Below, one piece after another: positions 42,753 to 43,753 of a stretch of 43,753 nucleotides of DNA; within the stretch, counting starts at the first letter, position 1, and every line of letters starts with the position of its first letter. Below the pieces are notes generated by a model, which searched no databases, was not told where the DNA came from, and saw nothing but the letters and a program-made list of their open reading frames with translations. A program made the position numbers and the translations under genes. This stretch comes from Rectinema subterraneum (GTDB taxonomy: Bacteria > Spirochaetota > Spirochaetia > Treponematales > Rectinemataceae): positions 1 through 43,753 of the forward strand of contig WESA01000021.1 of NCBI GenBank assembly GCA_009768935.1, in the 5' to 3' direction.

Positions 42753-43753
42753 GTGCACTGGTTTGCCTTTTGTCCCAATCCGAACTGTCCCTACCATTAC
42801 GAGGCACCCGCCTCGTCCTGGGCCTATGCGATTGGCTGGTATGCTACCAAGGCTTTCGGGAAGGTGCGCCGGTTTCGTTGTACGCGCTGCGGAAAAAGCT
42901 TTTCCACCCAGACGTACTCGACGCACTACTATCTCAAGCGCATTGTCTCGTACCGGGATGTGCTCTATAGGCTGGTAGGCGGGGAGAGCCTACGGGGGAT
43001 GAGTCGCGCGCTCGGGTGCTCGCTTTCGCTGCTTACGAATCGTATCGACCGACTGGCTCGCCAGGGTATTGCACTCCACGCCCGGATGCTGCGCGTTCGG
43101 CGAGGCAAGGAAGACATCTGTATCGACGGCTTTGTCTCCTTCGACTGCTCGCAGTACTTCCCGAGCGAAATCCCCATTGCGGTGGGACGGACAAGCGGCT
43201 TCGTGCTCGATGTCAGTCACTGCACACGAAAACGTTCAGGGAGCATGCGGCAGGACCAGAAGGCGAAGGCACAGGCGCTCTATTCGACGATTCGGCTCGA
43301 ACGGGGTGGGATCGGCCGGTCATTCAGGGAGGTGCTGGCGACGAGCCTTGCTGTGCAGCCGCCACAGCCTCATAGGCCCTTCGTGCTGATCACCGATGAG
43401 AAGCCCGACTATGCGCGCCTCGTGCGGAAGCTTGCAGTCTACTGGGGTGAGGGAGGAGGGCGACTCGTGCACCTGAGGATTTCTTCACACCTGCCACGGA
43501 CGATCCACAATCCGCTCTTTTCTTCGAACTACACCGATCGCGAGCTCAGAAAGGACCTGGCGAACCACCATCGTGAGAGTGTCTGCTTCAACCGCAATGT
43601 CGCAAACGGCATGCTGCGCCTCTGGGCCTACCTTATGTGGCACAACTACTTAAAGCCCTACCGTATCCGCTGGCCGACAGGCCGAAGACCCGCCACCCAT
43701 GCCGAGGCGAGCGGCATCGATGCAACTGCGCTCGAGAACGTATATAGAAGCTT
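42753..43753 (+). CDS. Transposase-like protein with zinc ribbon, 3' truncated by window edge
   Basis: Starts at GTG 42753 after AAGGAGGG; 333 codons are open to the window end. An N-terminal zinc ribbon (C7, C12, C43, C46; RCTRCGKSFSTQ) is followed by a helix-turn-helix region (about 67-105, GESLRGMSRALGCSLSLLTNRI). A probable RNase-H-like DDE core has D125 (ICIDGF), D215 (LITDEKPDY) and E264 or E275 near NHHRESVCFNRN, then LRLWAYLMWHNYLKPY as in many IS transposases. Codons look richer in G+C than those of neighbouring genes, suggesting transfer. The IS family cannot be fixed, and terminal repeats cannot be checked because the right end is missing. Confidence 0.75.
   Translation, partial: MHWFAFCPNPNCPYHYEAPASSWAYAIGWYATKAFGKVRRFRCTRCGKSFSTQTYSTHYYLKRIVSYRDVLYRLVGGESLRGMSRALGCSLSLLTNRIDRLARQGIALHARMLRVRRGKEDICIDGFVSFDCSQYFPSEIPIAVGRTSGFVLDVSHCTRKRSGSMRQDQKAKAQALYSTIRLERGGIGRSFREVLATSLAVQPPQPHRPFVLITDEKPDYARLVRKLAVYWGEGGGRLVHLRISSHLPRTIHNPLFSSNYTDRELRKDLANHHRESVCFNRNVANGMLRLWAYLMWHNYLKPYRIRWPTGRRPATHAEASGIDATALENVYRS

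Noticed and set aside
42722..43375. Short overlapping frames at 42722-42970 and 43016-43375
   Set aside because: They lie in other frames of the transposase-like gene, which starts at GTG 42753 behind AAGGAGGG and stays open for 333 codons.
1..43753. CRISPR array, tRNA genes or replication origin
   Set aside because: No regularly spaced repeats, no cloverleaf apart from the tmRNA ends, and no DnaA-box cluster were seen on reading both strands.

Overview
The window looks like chromosomal DNA of a diderm, anaerobic or microaerobic spirochaete (Treponema/Rectinema-like; moderate confidence). Evidence: the uvrA-lptD gene pair as I remember it from Treponema pallidum, several signal-peptide beta-barrel proteins, a LolD/FtsX-type export module, a flavodiiron protein and a Na+-pump decarboxylase beta subunit. 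Intergenic gaps are short and no gap exceeds 300 bases. Shine-Dalgarno sequences are mostly strong (AGGAGG type), and neighbouring genes often overlap by 4 to 14 bases.

Left part (1-14056), all on the minus strand. Transcription runs leftward through ychF, a UDG-superfamily hypoxanthine-DNA glycosylase, uvrA and lptD. The conserved block phoH-pgpH-ybeY-corC follows, and then gdhA with its own promoter and a strong terminator. The first 111 bases are the 5' end of a group II (class C) intron on the minus strand, inserted 9 bases after that terminator, which is the typical target of this class.

Middle (14057-26084). On the plus strand lie a PLP aminotransferase, then an operon of an ABC ATPase, two FtsX permeases, a LolA-like periplasmic protein and an outer-membrane barrel, then a flavodiiron protein. 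On the minus strand are an OadB-type sodium-pump subunit and a 48-residue membrane protein. mnmA and the tmRNA gene ssrA follow on the plus strand.

Sugar locus (26104-36799). Two divergent operons share a 269-base control region with two copies of a LacI-type operator. The minus-strand operon carries a periplasmic sugar-binding protein, ABC ATPase and permease (RbsBAC type) and a zinc dehydrogenase. The plus-strand operon carries LacI, a phosphomannose-isomerase-like cupin, an aldose-epimerase-like protein, a UlaE-type L-xylulose-5-phosphate 3-epimerase and an FGGY kinase. Together they look like uptake, oxidation or isomerisation, phosphorylation and epimerisation of a pentose, pentitol or related sugar whose identity cannot be read from the sequence. 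A convergent AroE-family gene lacking the usual shikimate-binding serines overlaps the kinase gene.

Right part (36762-43753). It holds aroE-like, a LOG-family phosphoribohydrolase, the NAD-salvage pair pncA-pncB, an orphan outer-membrane protein, a glutaredoxin-like protein and, running off the right edge, a zinc-ribbon transposase-like gene. Mobile DNA therefore lies at both edges.
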